A stretch of DNA of 64,000 nt from SZAS-18 sp038322235 (GTDB lineage Bacteria; Verrucomicrobiota; Verrucomicrobiia; Chthoniobacterales; SZAS-18). The stretch lies in the NCBI GenBank assembly GCA_038322235.1, contig JBBQFQ010000008.1, positions 61,794 to 125,793 of the forward strand. The letters are read 5' to 3'. The notes under the pieces are model-generated. The model worked only from the letters and a program-made list of their open reading frames with translations. It did not search any database and was not told where the DNA came from. Shown here piece after piece: positions 40,684 through 50,636 of the stretch. Position numbers and translations under genes: made by a program. Numbering within the stretch: position 1 is the first letter of the stretch; each line of letters begins with the position of its first letter.

Positions 40684-43356
40684 ATGCCTGACTCCGAATC
40701 GGTCCATTTCGGCCAATATGAGGTTCCCCGTCGCGCGGACGGAACGCTCTGGGAGTTGGGGAAAGGCGCGATGGGGGTCACGTACCGGGCCTTCGACACG
40801 AAGGTGAAAGTCGACGTCGTCCTCAAACTCATCCATCCCCACTTCCTCGAGAACGAGCGGATCCAGCGCCTCTTTCTGCGCGAGGCGAGGGCCGCCGCGA
40901 AGGTGCGGCATCCAAATATCGCGGCGGTCATCAATCTCCACGACGAGCCGCCCTACTACTACACGATGGAGCACGTGGACGGCGAACCTCTGAGCAGGGT
41001 GTTGAAGACCCGGGGGCCACTTCCAGTCGCCGAGGCCCTGGGCTATGCGGATCAGGTCGCCGCCGCCCTCGGGGCGCTCGCCCGGGAGCGGATCGTGCAC
41101 CGTGATCTGAAGCCGTCGAATCTGATGCTGCTGCCGGACGAGGATGCGCCGTTCGGCATGATCTTGAAGGTCATCGACTTCGGTCTCGCGAAGGGATTCA
41201 ACGAAGCGGGGGGCGACACGCATCCGCATCTCGCGAGCGACCTCTCGCAGTCGGGCATCTTCAGCGGCACGCCCTACTACGCGAGTCCAGAGCAATGCGC
41301 GACGCAGCCTGGAATCGACACCCGCTCGGACCTCTACTCCCTCGGGGTGATTCTGTGGGAAATGCTCACCGGCCAGCTCCCTTTTTCGGGAACGATGGGT
41401 CAGGTGCTGGCGATGCATCAGTTCCAGCCGCCGCCCTGGACGCAGGTCGGAGGGATGCCCGTCGACGTCGTCGAAATCCTGCGCCGCCTGCTCGAGAAAT
41501 CGGTCACGGCGCGATTTCAAACCCCCCGCGAGTTGCGGGACGCCATCGCGGCGTGCCGGCTGGATGGTGAGGGCTTTATCGCTCCAGCCGCGCCCACGGA
41601 GCGGGCATTCCACGTAACTCCGCTCTCCGATGCCGGTGACTCTTCGATCGCGACAGACCTGGCGCTGGGGAGCCGTTATCTCCTCGTCGAGGCCTTCCCG
41701 GAAGGCGATGGCGGACGCCTCTATCGCGCCCTGGATCGGTCCGCCTCCGAAGCGCCGGTCGCGATCAAACTGCTCGCCCCCGATTGCGCGGCGGACGAGA
41801 ATTTCATGGCGGCCCTGCGGACCGAGATGGGGAAGATCCGCGCGGCGGCCCAGCCGATGTTTCTCACTACCCCTTTCGAACTGGGCGAAGCGGAATCCGG
41901 CCACTTTGTGGTGCGCGAGTGGGCGGCGGGATTTTCGTTGCTCGAACTGCTGCGGGCCCGCCGCGCGATTTCCTCGGCGGACCTTCAGCGGCTGCTCGCG
42001 AGTCTGCCGGAGGGGCTCGATTCCGTCGCTCGGCTCGGTCTCGCCTTTACGGAACCGCTCCTCCACAAGCTCTTCGTCATGTCGAATGCGGGCCAGTGGT
42101 CGAGCGCGCAGTGGCAGGCCTTGCGCGCCCGGCCGGTCGGCGAGTGGCCGGCTTTCCGGCTCCGCTGGAATCCGCTGACGTTTCGCGCTTCGGCTCATGC
42201 TCTTGTCGGCGACGTCACCCGGCCCGGCGAGGAAGCGGAACTGCAGACGAGCGATCCGGTGGTAGCGCTTGCCCGGCTCGGGCGGGAACTGCTCGGCGGA
42301 CGCCCGGGCGGCTCGACGAGCCTGCCGGCCTGCTCGGAGCGGGCAAACGCGGTCCTGCGGCGCGCGCTCGCTCCGGGCGGCGGACGACTCGCTTTCGCCA
42401 GCGCGGTCGAATTCTGGCGCGAGCTTTTTCAGGTAGGGACGGCGAGCGCATCGCGGATCGTCATCCCGGCGCCGTCAGTCGGGGCGCCGCCCACCCCGCC
42501 GCTCGCCGCGCTCCCCGACCCCGTCCGGCCCGCTCGGAGGAGTCTCTCCGGGCCAATGATCGCCGTGGTGGGCGTCGCGTTCGTGTTGGTTGTCGGGGCT
42601 TTCGGCGTCCGGGGCTGGATGGGAAAGGACGAGCGCAAACGCGGCGCGATGCCGGCGGTCCGGACGGAAAATCGGCTCGCGGGCCGGAGCGAGGTGGCCA
42701 CGCCCACTCCGGATCCGGCGGTGCTGCGACCGACCCCGCAGGCCGTCGTGAGTTCCCCGGCGGCGGCCGCGGTCAGTGCGCCGCGGGCGGCCGGAGCGGG
42801 TCTGGTCGAGCCCTTCGACAATTCCCTGGGGATGAAGTTCACGCCCCTCTTCGGTTCGCGGGTCTTGTTCGCGGTCAGCCAGACGCGCCGAAGCGATTTC
42901 GCCGTTTTTCTCAAGGAGACGAGCTATCAGCCCGTGGGCGGCGCGGTCATCCCGGGCTGGAGAAAATCCATTTTGGAGAACCCGGATGGCCAGCCGGTCG
43001 TGAATCTGACCTTCGCCGAGGCCCGGACCTTTTGTGCCTGGCTTACGCAACGCGAGCGGGCGGCGGGCCGACTGACCACGGAACAGACCTACCGTCTGCC
43101 CACCAACTTTGAGTGGACGTTTGGGGCGGGAGTCGACGGGCCCGGAGCGAAGCGCGCTCTACTCCGCGGCGCCACCGGCGGGGTCTTCGATCCGCACGGA
43201 CCGGTTTCCGACTGGTGCGATGCGCCGCGCAGTGGCGGCGTCCACGTAATGCGGGGGGGATCCCAGCAGGGCGTCGCGCCCGCCGCTCAAGCGGATCTGC
43301 GCAGCCCGTCCGTGGGATTCCGGGTCGTGCTGGATGACGGGCGAAAGATTCGCTGA
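40684..43356 (+). CDS. Ser/Thr kinase - pseudokinase - FGE-like fusion protein
   Basis: An 890-residue membrane protein. Residues ~20-290: active-looking Hanks kinase with GKGAMG (26-31), Lys48, HRDLKPSN (139-146) and DFG (165-167). Residues ~329-470: a second kinase-like region starting GSRYLLVEAFPEGDGG with VAIKLL but no HRD or DFG, probably a pseudokinase. Transmembrane helix near 625-647. Residues ~714-890: formylglycine-generating-enzyme/sulfatase-modifying-factor-like domain (NSLGMKFTPLFG, VVNLTFAEARTFCAWLTQRE, YRLPTNFEWTFGAG, VMRGGSQQG, SVGFRVVL). The FGE-like domain is presumably periplasmic and ligand-binding, not enzymatic, as in other such fusions. ATG at 40684 precedes the kinase; the frame is open upstream. 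Confidence 0.92.
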   Translation: MPDSESVHFGQYEVPRRADGTLWELGKGAMGVTYRAFDTKVKVDVVLKLIHPHFLENERIQRLFLREARAAAKVRHPNIAAVINLHDEPPYYYTMEHVDGEPLSRVLKTRGPLPVAEALGYADQVAAALGALARERIVHRDLKPSNLMLLPDEDAPFGMILKVIDFGLAKGFNEAGGDTHPHLASDLSQSGIFSGTPYYASPEQCATQPGIDTRSDLYSLGVILWEMLTGQLPFSGTMGQVLAMHQFQPPPWTQVGGMPVDVVEILRRLLEKSVTARFQTPRELRDAIAACRLDGEGFIAPAAPTERAFHVTPLSDAGDSSIATDLALGSRYLLVEAFPEGDGGRLYRALDRSASEAPVAIKLLAPDCAADENFMAALRTEMGKIRAAAQPMFLTTPFELGEAESGHFVVREWAAGFSLLELLRARRAISSADLQRLLASLPEGLDSVARLGLAFTEPLLHKLFVMSNAGQWSSAQWQALRARPVGEWPAFRLRWNPLTFRASAHALVGDVTRPGEEAELQTSDPVVALARLGRELLGGRPGGSTSLPACSERANAVLRRALAPGGGRLAFASAVEFWRELFQVGTASASRIVIPAPSVGAPPTPPLAALPDPVRPARRSLSGPMIAVVGVAFVLVVGAFGVRGWMGKDERKRGAMPAVRTENRLAGRSEVATPTPDPAVLRPTPQAVVSSPAAAAVSAPRAAGAGLVEPFDNSLGMKFTPLFGSRVLFAVSQTRRSDFAVFLKETSYQPVGGAVIPGWRKSILENPDGQPVVNLTFAEARTFCAWLTQRERAAGRLTTEQTYRLPTNFEWTFGAGVDGPGAKRALLRGATGGVFDPHGPVSDWCDAPRSGGVHVMRGGSQQGVAPAAQADLRSPSVGFRVVLDDGRKIR

Positions 43357-43450
43357 GCCGATCTGGACGTCTTCGGCGGGATTCGGCTTGAAGTCGGGCG
43401 GGGCGAGGGAGCAGCATCGTTCCCTCAGCGTTGAACGCGCCGAATTCCGC

Positions 43451-43822
43451 ATGCCGTCCGATTTTTTCCAAGTGCTGGACACCCACGCGGTCTGGCGGCC
43501 GGTGGGTGCGATTCCCCTGCCGGAGGTGATGCGGCTGATGGTCGCAGCCGTGGCGCTCGCGCGGGAGCGGGGCGCGAAAAGGCTTCTCATCGTCGCCACC
43601 GGCATCACCGATCTGGCCTCGCCGAGCACGCTGGAGCGTTTTTTCCTCGCGCAGGACGCCGCGCGCGCGGCGGGCGGTGGCATCCGCCTTGCCATGGTCG
43701 TTCCCCGCGAGCTGATCCACCCCCAGCGCTTTGGACGGACCGTGGCTGCGAACCGCGGACTTTCGGTCGAGGTTTTCGAATCGGAAGTCGAGGCGCTCCC
43801 CTGGCTGCACGGAACGGGATGA
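43451..43822 (+). CDS. Small conserved-type hypothetical protein
   Basis: A 123-residue alpha/beta protein (MPSDFFQVLDTHAVWRPVGA, LPEVMRLMVAAVALARERGA, KRLLIVATGITDLASPSTLE, RFFLAQDAARAAGGGIRLAM, VVPRELIHPQRFGRTVAANR). The beta-strand/helix alternation with KRLLIVATG resembles SpoIIAA/STAS-like folds; this assignment is tentative. No signal peptide. It lies 94 bp after the kinase-FGE gene and 83 bp before the large membrane protein gene, all on the plus strand. Confidence 0.7.
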   Translation: MPSDFFQVLDTHAVWRPVGAIPLPEVMRLMVAAVALARERGAKRLLIVATGITDLASPSTLERFFLAQDAARAAGGGIRLAMVVPRELIHPQRFGRTVAANRGLSVEVFESEVEALPWLHGTG

Positions 43823-43905
43823 TCGCTCCGCCGGCCCGATGAAAATTCCGGGAGGCTCGACGGCCGGAACGCCGTCTGATTCGATGGACTCATTCCCGCG
43901 CCGTC

Positions 43906-46900
43906 ATGTCTGCCACCCCGTTTCGCTTCGCCCGAGCCGCTCTTCTTCTCACCGCGCTCGGCGCGATGCTTCCCGCCGCGGAACCGGCCGGAGGTGATCC
44001 GAAGGGGCGGACGATTCCCGAGCCTCTCAAGGTCTGGGAATCGTGGGCGACCTGGAATGAGCCGCACCGAAACTGCCCGACGCCCTATTCCGATGCGAAG
44101 AAGCATCTCTGCTTCTGGCCGTCACGCCTCGAGCTGAAGGTGGAAAAGAGCGGTGCCCGCTTCGAGTTTGGCGTGACCGTCTATCACGAGACGTGGCTGC
44201 CACTGCCCGGCGGCGCCGAAGCGTGGCCACTGGAAGTGAAAGCCGGGGGCGCCCCGCTCGCGGTGGTCGAACACGCCGGGTTGCCCTCGGTCCGGCTGAA
44301 CGCGGGAACCTATCGCGTGGAGGGAGTGTATCGGTGGAGCGATGTTCCGCAGCGCATTCCCCTGCCGCGGGAGATCGGCATTCTCGCCCTTTTCATGGAT
44401 GGCACGGCCGTGGAGTCGCCGGTCTGGGATGCGCAGGGATTCTTGTGGCTCAAACGCGATGGTTCCACGGAGGAGGCCGACAAGGATTTTCTCTCGGCCA
44501 AATTTTACGCCGCGCTCGAAGACGGAATCCCACTCTGGCTGCGCTCGGAAATCGAACTCACCGTCTCGGGCAAGAGTCGCGAGGAGGAGCTCGGGAACAT
44601 TCTCCCCGCGGGCTGGAAGCTCGCGGCCATCGAGAGCCCGCTCCCCGTCGCGGTGGATGAGGCGGGGCGGGTCAAGGTGCAGGTGCGCGCCGGCAAATGG
44701 ACGATCCGGGCCGATGCCTTTCGCTCCGACAATCCCACCGAGGTTCGGTACGCCGCCGGGGCGATGCCCGTGGCCGCGGATCAACTCGTCGCGTTTCGCT
44801 CGAAGCCGGATTTCCGGATCGTCGAGATCACCGGAATGCCGACCATCGATGTCTCGCAGACGATGTTTCCCAACCAGTGGCGCGATCTCCCCGTGTATCG
44901 GTGGGAGACGAAAACGGCGTTTAAGATCGAGGAGCGGATGCGAGGGATGGGTCAGCAGAAACCCGCGGGTCTAAACATCGCCCGCACGCTCTGGCTTGAT
45001 GAAAGCGGCCGGGGCTTCACCTTTCGCGATCTGATCAGCGGCCAGATGCAGCAGATCTGGCGGCTCGATGCCGCGCCCGGCCAAGATCTCGGTTCCGTCC
45101 GGAGCAGCGGCCAGGGCCAGCTCATCACCCTGAATCCGCAGACAAAGGCGCGCGGCGTCGAGATCCGGACCCGCACGTTGAATCTCGAGGCGACGGGGCG
45201 CATGGAGCGCACGCCGGAGTTTTCGGCGGTCGGCTGGCAGGCGGGCGCCGACGCTCTGAGCGTGAATGTGAACCTGCCGCCGGGCTGGCGACTCTTTGCC
45301 CTCTTCGGGGCGGACTGGGTGCGGGGAGACTGGCTGACGGCCTGGACGCTGCTCGATCTCTTTCTGCTCCTGATCTTCACGCTCGCCGTCTTCCGCATGT
45401 GGGGCGTGTGGGCCGCGGTGCTGGCGTTCGTGGCGTTTGGTTTGGCCTATCACGAACCGGACGCTCCCCGCTTCATCTGGATCATCTTGCTGGTGCCCTT
45501 GGCGCTCCTGCGCGTGGTCCCAGAGGGCTGGGGAAAGCGTCTGGCGGGCATCGGGAAATGGCTTTGCGCCGCGGTGCTCGTGCTGATCCTCGTGCCGTTC
45601 GTGACGCAGCAGGTGCAGCAGGCGCTGTACCCGCAGCTCGAGGTGGTGGGCAGTCGCGGGATGGTGCCGGCGGCTTATCAGTACAAGTTGGAAGCCCCCG
45701 ACGCCGCGTCCGAAGCAATTTCGGCCGAGGTGCCGAGCCCGCAAGCCTCCGTTCCACTTCCCGCCATGCGCGGGGAGACGGCAAACTCAATGCCGCGAAA
45801 TAACAGCCTTGGATTGAACGCGCTGGCGTCCAAGGCCGGGAATCGCTCTCAGGAGCAAATGCAAAACATGGCGTTCGACGCGAAAGCCCGGATCCAGACG
45901 GGTCCCGGTGTGCCCGAGTGGGGATGGCGCAGTATTTCCTTCGGCTGGAATGGGCAGGTCCAACCCACCCAAATGGTGCATCCGATTTTCATCCCGCTCG
46001 GCGTCGAACGCTTTCTCACCGTCGCGCGCGTGGGGCTGCTGCTCGCACTCGCCGCGCTCCTGCTGGGGGTGAAAAGGAGCGGTCGATCGTTTTCCATTCC
46101 GGGGGCGAAGACGGTCGCGCTTCTGGTCGCGGCGCTCGGCTTCGGCCTGGCTGGAACGGCTTCCGCGCAGTTTCCGGACAAGGAAATGCTCGATGACCTG
46201 CGGAACCGTCTGCTGGAGGAATCGGATGCGTATCCGACGGCGGCCGATCTGCCTTCGGTCTCGCTCACGCTCACGGAGCGCCGGATTGTCATCGACGCGG
46301 AAATCCACGTCGCGACGCGGACGGCGGTGCCTCTCCCCGGCCGCTTGCCGGCCTGGTCGACCCTCTCGGTGCAGGTCGACGGAAAACCCGAAGCGGCGCT
46401 TCGCCGCGGCGATGGCTATCTCTGGGTCGTCCTCGCTGAAGGCGTGCACCGCGTGCGCGTGGAAGGGGCCCTCGCGGACGTGACGGAGTGGGAGTGGACG
46501 TTCCTGCTCAAACCGCGGCGCGTAAAAATCGAGGCGCCGGGCTGGACCTTCACGGGCGTGCGACCGGATGGAACGCCTGACCAGCAGGTCTTCTTTGCGC
46601 AGAAGCAGAAGACGACGGCGGGAGCAGCGAGTTACGACCGAAAGGATTTCGCCCCGATGGTTTCGATTCAGCGCGAAGTGGAATTCGGTCTCGTCTGGCA
46701 GGTCCACACGACCGTGACCCGGCTCTCACCGGCCGGAAAGGCCATCGCGCTCCGCGTGCCGCTGTTGCCGGGGGAAAATGTCCTGTCGTCGAACGCGGTG
46801 GTGAAGGACGGCTTCATGGAGGTTCGTCTCGGGGCGCAGGATGCGGCCGCGGCCTGGGACAGTGGCCTGGACACGACGGATCGACTCAAGCTCGCGACGC

Positions 46901-48054
46901 GGAGCACGGATTCGTGGGTTGAGCGCTGGAGCGTCGTCGCTTCGCCGGTCTGGAATGTTTCCCTTTCCGGACTTCCACCCGTCTTCGAGGCGGCGAAGCC
47001 GGATCTTGTTCCGGTCTGGCAGCCGTGGCCCGGCGAGAGCGTCGAACTCGCCATCAGCCGGCCGGAGGCGATCGCGGGTGCGACGGTGACGGTGAGCAAG
47101 GCGGTGCATGAGATCCGACTCGGCCTCCGGCAACGGGGATCGAAGCTCACCCTCTCGCTCCGCTGCAGCCTCGGCGAGGATTTCCTCGTTGATCTCCCGG
47201 CCGAAGCCGAGATCACCGGCCTCACGCACAACGGGCGCTCCATCCCGGTGCGGAAGGACGGCAGCAAGCTTATCATTCCGCTCCGCCCGGGCGAGCAGAC
47301 GGTGGTCATCGCCTGGGATCTCAATGTCCCGCTCAGCTTCAATTCCCGCGTCGAGGCGGTGCGTTTGCCCGTCGAGAGTTCAAATCTGAACACGATCCTC
47401 ACCGTCCCGCCGAATCGCTGGACGCTCTGGGCCGATGGCCCGCAACGCGGTCCGGCGGTCCGGTTCTGGGGCATCCTGGTCTGTGCGTTGCTGGCGGCTT
47501 TTGCGCTCGGAAAACTTCGCCTCTCCCCCCTGCGCCCGTTCGAATGGATGCTGCTCGTGATCGGGCTGACCCAAGTCCCGCTGATCCCGGCGCTGTTCGT
47601 GGTCGGCTGGCTGTTTCTCCTCGCTTGGCGCGGCGAAGAGTCGTTCCAAACGCCCGCGAACGTGCGCTACAACCTCCAGCAGGTCGGCCTCATTCTCCTG
47701 ACGGTCATCGCGCTCGGGACCCTCGTCTCGGTCGTCGCGGAGGGTCTGCTGGGAAGTCCGAACATGTTCATCACGGGCAACGGTTCGAGCCGCACGCTGC
47801 TCCGCTGGTTCCAGGACCGCTGCGAGACCGTTCTGCCGCGCCCGGGGATCGTCTCGATCTCGATCTGGTGGTACCGCCTGCTCATGCTGGCGTGGGCGCT
47901 CTGGCTCGCGGCTTCGCTCATCCGCTGGCTCCGACTCGGTTGGGAGCATTTCGGGCGCGGCGGATTTTTCCGCCGGAAGCCGAAAGCGGATCCCCCGCCG
48001 CTCCCGCCGGTGCCTCCGGTCGGACCCGTCCCAGCGCCCGCTCCGGCGGCTTAA
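43906..48054 (+). CDS. Giant membrane-anchored protein of unknown function
   Basis: A 1,382-residue protein with a signal peptide (MSATPFRFARAALLLTALGA). Residues ~30-460 are a soluble exported region with beta-type sequence; a cluster of about four hydrophobic helices lies at ~480-570, one near 706-725 and a further set at ~1185-1350, leaving a second large soluble region (~750-1170) between them. The C-terminus is Pro/Ala-rich. No catalytic motif recognised; FPDKEMLDDLRNRLLEESDA and RVKIEAPGWTFTGVRPDGTP look like conserved patches. The following small membrane protein gene starts 13 bp after the stop, so the two are probably co-expressed. Confidence 0.8.
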   Translation: MSATPFRFARAALLLTALGAMLPAAEPAGGDPKGRTIPEPLKVWESWATWNEPHRNCPTPYSDAKKHLCFWPSRLELKVEKSGARFEFGVTVYHETWLPLPGGAEAWPLEVKAGGAPLAVVEHAGLPSVRLNAGTYRVEGVYRWSDVPQRIPLPREIGILALFMDGTAVESPVWDAQGFLWLKRDGSTEEADKDFLSAKFYAALEDGIPLWLRSEIELTVSGKSREEELGNILPAGWKLAAIESPLPVAVDEAGRVKVQVRAGKWTIRADAFRSDNPTEVRYAAGAMPVAADQLVAFRSKPDFRIVEITGMPTIDVSQTMFPNQWRDLPVYRWETKTAFKIEERMRGMGQQKPAGLNIARTLWLDESGRGFTFRDLISGQMQQIWRLDAAPGQDLGSVRSSGQGQLITLNPQTKARGVEIRTRTLNLEATGRMERTPEFSAVGWQAGADALSVNVNLPPGWRLFALFGADWVRGDWLTAWTLLDLFLLLIFTLAVFRMWGVWAAVLAFVAFGLAYHEPDAPRFIWIILLVPLALLRVVPEGWGKRLAGIGKWLCAAVLVLILVPFVTQQVQQALYPQLEVVGSRGMVPAAYQYKLEAPDAASEAISAEVPSPQASVPLPAMRGETANSMPRNNSLGLNALASKAGNRSQEQMQNMAFDAKARIQTGPGVPEWGWRSISFGWNGQVQPTQMVHPIFIPLGVERFLTVARVGLLLALAALLLGVKRSGRSFSIPGAKTVALLVAALGFGLAGTASAQFPDKEMLDDLRNRLLEESDAYPTAADLPSVSLTLTERRIVIDAEIHVATRTAVPLPGRLPAWSTLSVQVDGKPEAALRRGDGYLWVVLAEGVHRVRVEGALADVTEWEWTFLLKPRRVKIEAPGWTFTGVRPDGTPDQQVFFAQKQKTTAGAASYDRKDFAPMVSIQREVEFGLVWQVHTTVTRLSPAGKAIALRVPLLPGENVLSSNAVVKDGFMEVRLGAQDAAAAWDSGLDTTDRLKLATRSTDSWVERWSVVASPVWNVSLSGLPPVFEAAKPDLVPVWQPWPGESVELAISRPEAIAGATVTVSKAVHEIRLGLRQRGSKLTLSLRCSLGEDFLVDLPAEAEITGLTHNGRSIPVRKDGSKLIIPLRPGEQTVVIAWDLNVPLSFNSRVEAVRLPVESSNLNTILTVPPNRWTLWADGPQRGPAVRFWGILVCALLAAFALGKLRLSPLRPFEWMLLVIGLTQVPLIPALFVVGWLFLLAWRGEESFQTPANVRYNLQQVGLILLTVIALGTLVSVVAEGLLGSPNMFITGNGSSRTLLRWFQDRCETVLPRPGIVSISIWWYRLLMLAWALWLAASLIRWLRLGWEHFGRGGFFRRKPKADPPPLPPVPPVGPVPAPAPAA

Positions 48055-48067
48055 TGGAAGCACGGAC

Positions 48068-48511
48068 ATGACCCGCGGCGAAATCCTCGAACTCGGCCTC
48101 ATCCCGCTGGCTGGGGCCGCGCTTTGGTTGAGCGCGCCGGCACTTCCGTCGCGGACCGATTTCGGGACCTTGCTGCTGCTGGCGTCGTCTCTCTTCCTCG
48201 CGCAGGGACTGATCCGCGACCTTTGCCTGCTCGCGGAGGCGAAGCGGCATCTGCCGGAACCTGGGTCGCGCGTCTCGCCCTGCATGTGCCTCGAATCGGC
48301 GATCGGTCTCACCGGTGTGTTGAGCGGTCTCGCGCTCCTCGGGGTGGGCCTGAGCGGGCGGATCGCAATGACGCCCGGTCGCTGGACTTTCGCGGCTCTG
48401 GCCGTGCTGCTGACCGGCTTCGCGCTGAAGGATTTCGTCTTCGAGTGGAGCCCGTGGAGGATTCGCCGGGAGAAGAACCATCTGAACGTCATCTTCCGCT
48501 GGAAGCGCTAG
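48068..48511 (+). CDS. Small polytopic membrane protein
   Basis: A 147-residue protein with about four hydrophobic helices (LGLIPLAGAALWLSAPALPS, LLLLASSLFLAQGLIRDLCL, GLTGVLSGLALLGVGLSG, WTFAALAVLLTGFALKDFVF) and a basic tail. No family recognised. It starts 13 bp after the 1,382-residue membrane protein gene, suggesting a functional pair. It converges with the beta-lactamase-fold gene, leaving only 2 bp between stop codons. Confidence 0.75.
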   Translation: MTRGEILELGLIPLAGAALWLSAPALPSRTDFGTLLLLASSLFLAQGLIRDLCLLAEAKRHLPEPGSRVSPCMCLESAIGLTGVLSGLALLGVGLSGRIAMTPGRWTFAALAVLLTGFALKDFVFEWSPWRIRREKNHLNVIFRWKR

Positions 48512-48513
48512 GC

Positions 48514-50535
48514 TCAGGTGCCAAGCATGAGCGGCGCGAAGAGGAACTTCCACTGCCAGAGCGCAAGGACGCCGACGAGCATGGCGAGCACCGTGCCAGC
48601 GTGGCGAAGCTTGCGCCAGATCGACCACGATGCGCCGGGCACCATCAGAAAGGACAGCGCGGCCAGACCAGTCAGGCCGGAGGTCACGAGGGCGGTGTTG
48701 ACTACGAGCCAAACCGCGGCCGACGGATAGGTGAAGAGGACGTCCGAACCCGCGGAGGACAGCTCGGCCAGGGCCGCGCCGAGCATGACCGCGAGAGCGA
48801 TCCAGCCAAGGGCCGCGAGCACGAGGAAAATGGCCGCGGGACGTCCGCCGGGAGGCCGGTCTTCACGGCGGCGGGCGCCGCGTCGCCAGGTGCCGAGCAG
48901 CGTCGCGATCGAGAGGAAGACGATGATGCCGATCAGCGAGAGCAGCGTGAGGGGCGAAGTCCACGGCAGCGCGCGCAAGGCCACCGCATGGCCGTAGGCG
49001 CCGGCGATCCCGTTGATCCCGCCCGTGGCATCAGTGAGGAACTGCACCCGGTCATTTCCCTCGAGGGCCCGGAACGTGAGCGGGCCGTCCTGAATGTAGC
49101 GTTTGGTACCGGACGCGGAAGCGATGGTGAGACAACCATCCGGCATGACCGCGACCATCGATCCAGCCTGGAGCGAGAGAACGAATTTCTCGAAGGTTGA
49201 AAATGCGCGGCGCTCGGAAAGGTACATTCCGGAGAACTTCTGGGCCGTGGCCGCGAACTCCTTCGGCGGAGCGGGCGGCGCGACCGGTCTCGCCTCGGGC
49301 AGGAAGCGCTCGAAGATGAGGCGCGGAAGGGTCGCGGCGAATTCCCGACCGACATCCGTGTTGGTGGAGACAAAGACTCCGAGCCCGGCTTCCGGCAGGA
49401 CGACGAGCGCGCTGTGGAAGTAAAGAGTCGCGCCGCCGTGTTCCAGGCTCTCGAAGCGGCCGTAGCGATTGCGAAAGAAGCCGTGCGCCAGACCGCCCAC
49501 GGCCTCCGCGTTCCGGAAGTTCACCTTCGCCATCACTCCGAACGTGCCTGCCCGAAGGATCGACACGTTGTCGAGCGTGCCCTCGTTTAGCAGCATGCGA
49601 AGATAGCGCGCCATGTCCGCGGCGGAGCTGGACGCTGCGCCCGCCGGGGCGGCGGCGCTGACGAATTCGAAGGGTCGCTTCAGGTAGCCTCCCGCCTTTC
49701 GTTCGAAGCCATCGGAGAACTGTTTCGCGAGAGCGTCGTCCGTGCGGCGCGGATCGCCGGCGGGGAGGGGTTCGCGAAAGGTCGTATTCGGTAGGTCCAG
49801 CGGCTTGAGCAAATGGTTCTCGATATAGCTTTCGAAGGATTCACCGGAGACGTGCGCGATCAGGGCGCCAAGGAGCGCGACGGAGTAGTTCGAGTAGACG
49901 GCGTGTTCCTCCGGGGGGCGGACGCGCCGAGGTCGATATTTTGCGAGATACTCGTCGAGCGTTGGCACCGGGGTGGGCGCCCGGAAGAAAAGGTGCCCCA
50001 AGGCGGAATCTTCAAAGCCGGCGGTGTGAGTCATCAGGTGCCAGACTTTGACGGGGGCAAACCGATCGGGCGGGAGCTGCAGATTCGGCGGGAGATAGCG
50101 ATTTGCCTCGTCGTCGAGTTTGAGTTTGCCCTGTTCCACCAGCTGCATCGCGGCGAGGTAGGTGAAGGTCTTCGAGACCGAGCCAATGCGAAAGAGCGTG
50201 TGCTCCGGATCCACGCCGGCGGCGGTCGATTGCGCGCTGATCCCGTAGCCGCGGACCAGCAAAGTCTTTTCCCGATCAACCACCGCGACGGTGACTCCGG
50301 CGATGCCCTCCTTTGTCTGATACGCCTGCACGAGCCCGTCGACGTATGCGCTCAGTTCCGCGACGGGGATCTTTCCGCCGCCCGCGCTGGGGGGCCCCGG
50401 ATCCGCGGCAGGAGGAACCACGACGGCCGGCGGTGGGACCGGTTTGCCTTCTGCGCTGGCTTGACCGCAGACGCGCGTCGCCGTGGAAAATGCGAGACCT
50501 GCGATCGCTGCGAAGAGGAAGGGACGGAAGTTCAT
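48514..50535 (-). CDS. Exported serine beta-lactamase-fold hydrolase with membrane tail
   Basis: A 673-residue protein. The signal peptide (MNFRPFLFAAIAGLAFSTAT) is followed by a class C beta-lactamase/esterase-type domain (~50-400): the SxxK motif in LFRIGSVSKTFTYLAAMQ, the YxN motif in AVYSNYSVALLGALI and the HGG-type element LEHGGATLYFHSALVVLPEA. Residues ~400-520 form an extra beta domain, and the last ~150 residues contain four membrane helices (ALPWTSPLTLLSLIGIIVFL ... VLAMLVGVLALWQWKFLFAP). This is the PBP4*/EstB-like architecture; D-alanyl peptide or ester hydrolysis is expected but resistance is not implied. Start by signal peptide at 50535. Confidence 0.9.
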   Translation of the reverse strand: MNFRPFLFAAIAGLAFSTATRVCGQASAEGKPVPPPAVVVPPAADPGPPSAGGGKIPVAELSAYVDGLVQAYQTKEGIAGVTVAVVDREKTLLVRGYGISAQSTAAGVDPEHTLFRIGSVSKTFTYLAAMQLVEQGKLKLDDEANRYLPPNLQLPPDRFAPVKVWHLMTHTAGFEDSALGHLFFRAPTPVPTLDEYLAKYRPRRVRPPEEHAVYSNYSVALLGALIAHVSGESFESYIENHLLKPLDLPNTTFREPLPAGDPRRTDDALAKQFSDGFERKAGGYLKRPFEFVSAAAPAGAASSSAADMARYLRMLLNEGTLDNVSILRAGTFGVMAKVNFRNAEAVGGLAHGFFRNRYGRFESLEHGGATLYFHSALVVLPEAGLGVFVSTNTDVGREFAATLPRLIFERFLPEARPVAPPAPPKEFAATAQKFSGMYLSERRAFSTFEKFVLSLQAGSMVAVMPDGCLTIASASGTKRYIQDGPLTFRALEGNDRVQFLTDATGGINGIAGAYGHAVALRALPWTSPLTLLSLIGIIVFLSIATLLGTWRRGARRREDRPPGGRPAAIFLVLAALGWIALAVMLGAALAELSSAGSDVLFTYPSAAVWLVVNTALVTSGLTGLAALSFLMVPGASWSIWRKLRHAGTVLAMLVGVLALWQWKFLFAPLMLGT

Positions 50536-50636
50536 GGTTCTATGCCGAAGGGTCGCAGCCTGGCTTCGATCGACTTGCCCGGGTAGGGCAATTCGTTCGG
50601 GGGCTGCGGGGATGGCAACGCGACGCCTCTCGCGAG

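Noticed and set aside
40414..42198. N-terminal extension of the minus-strand membrane protein frame
   Set aside because: It lies antisense to the kinase-FGE gene and has shadow composition; the hydrophobic N-terminus begins at 40413.
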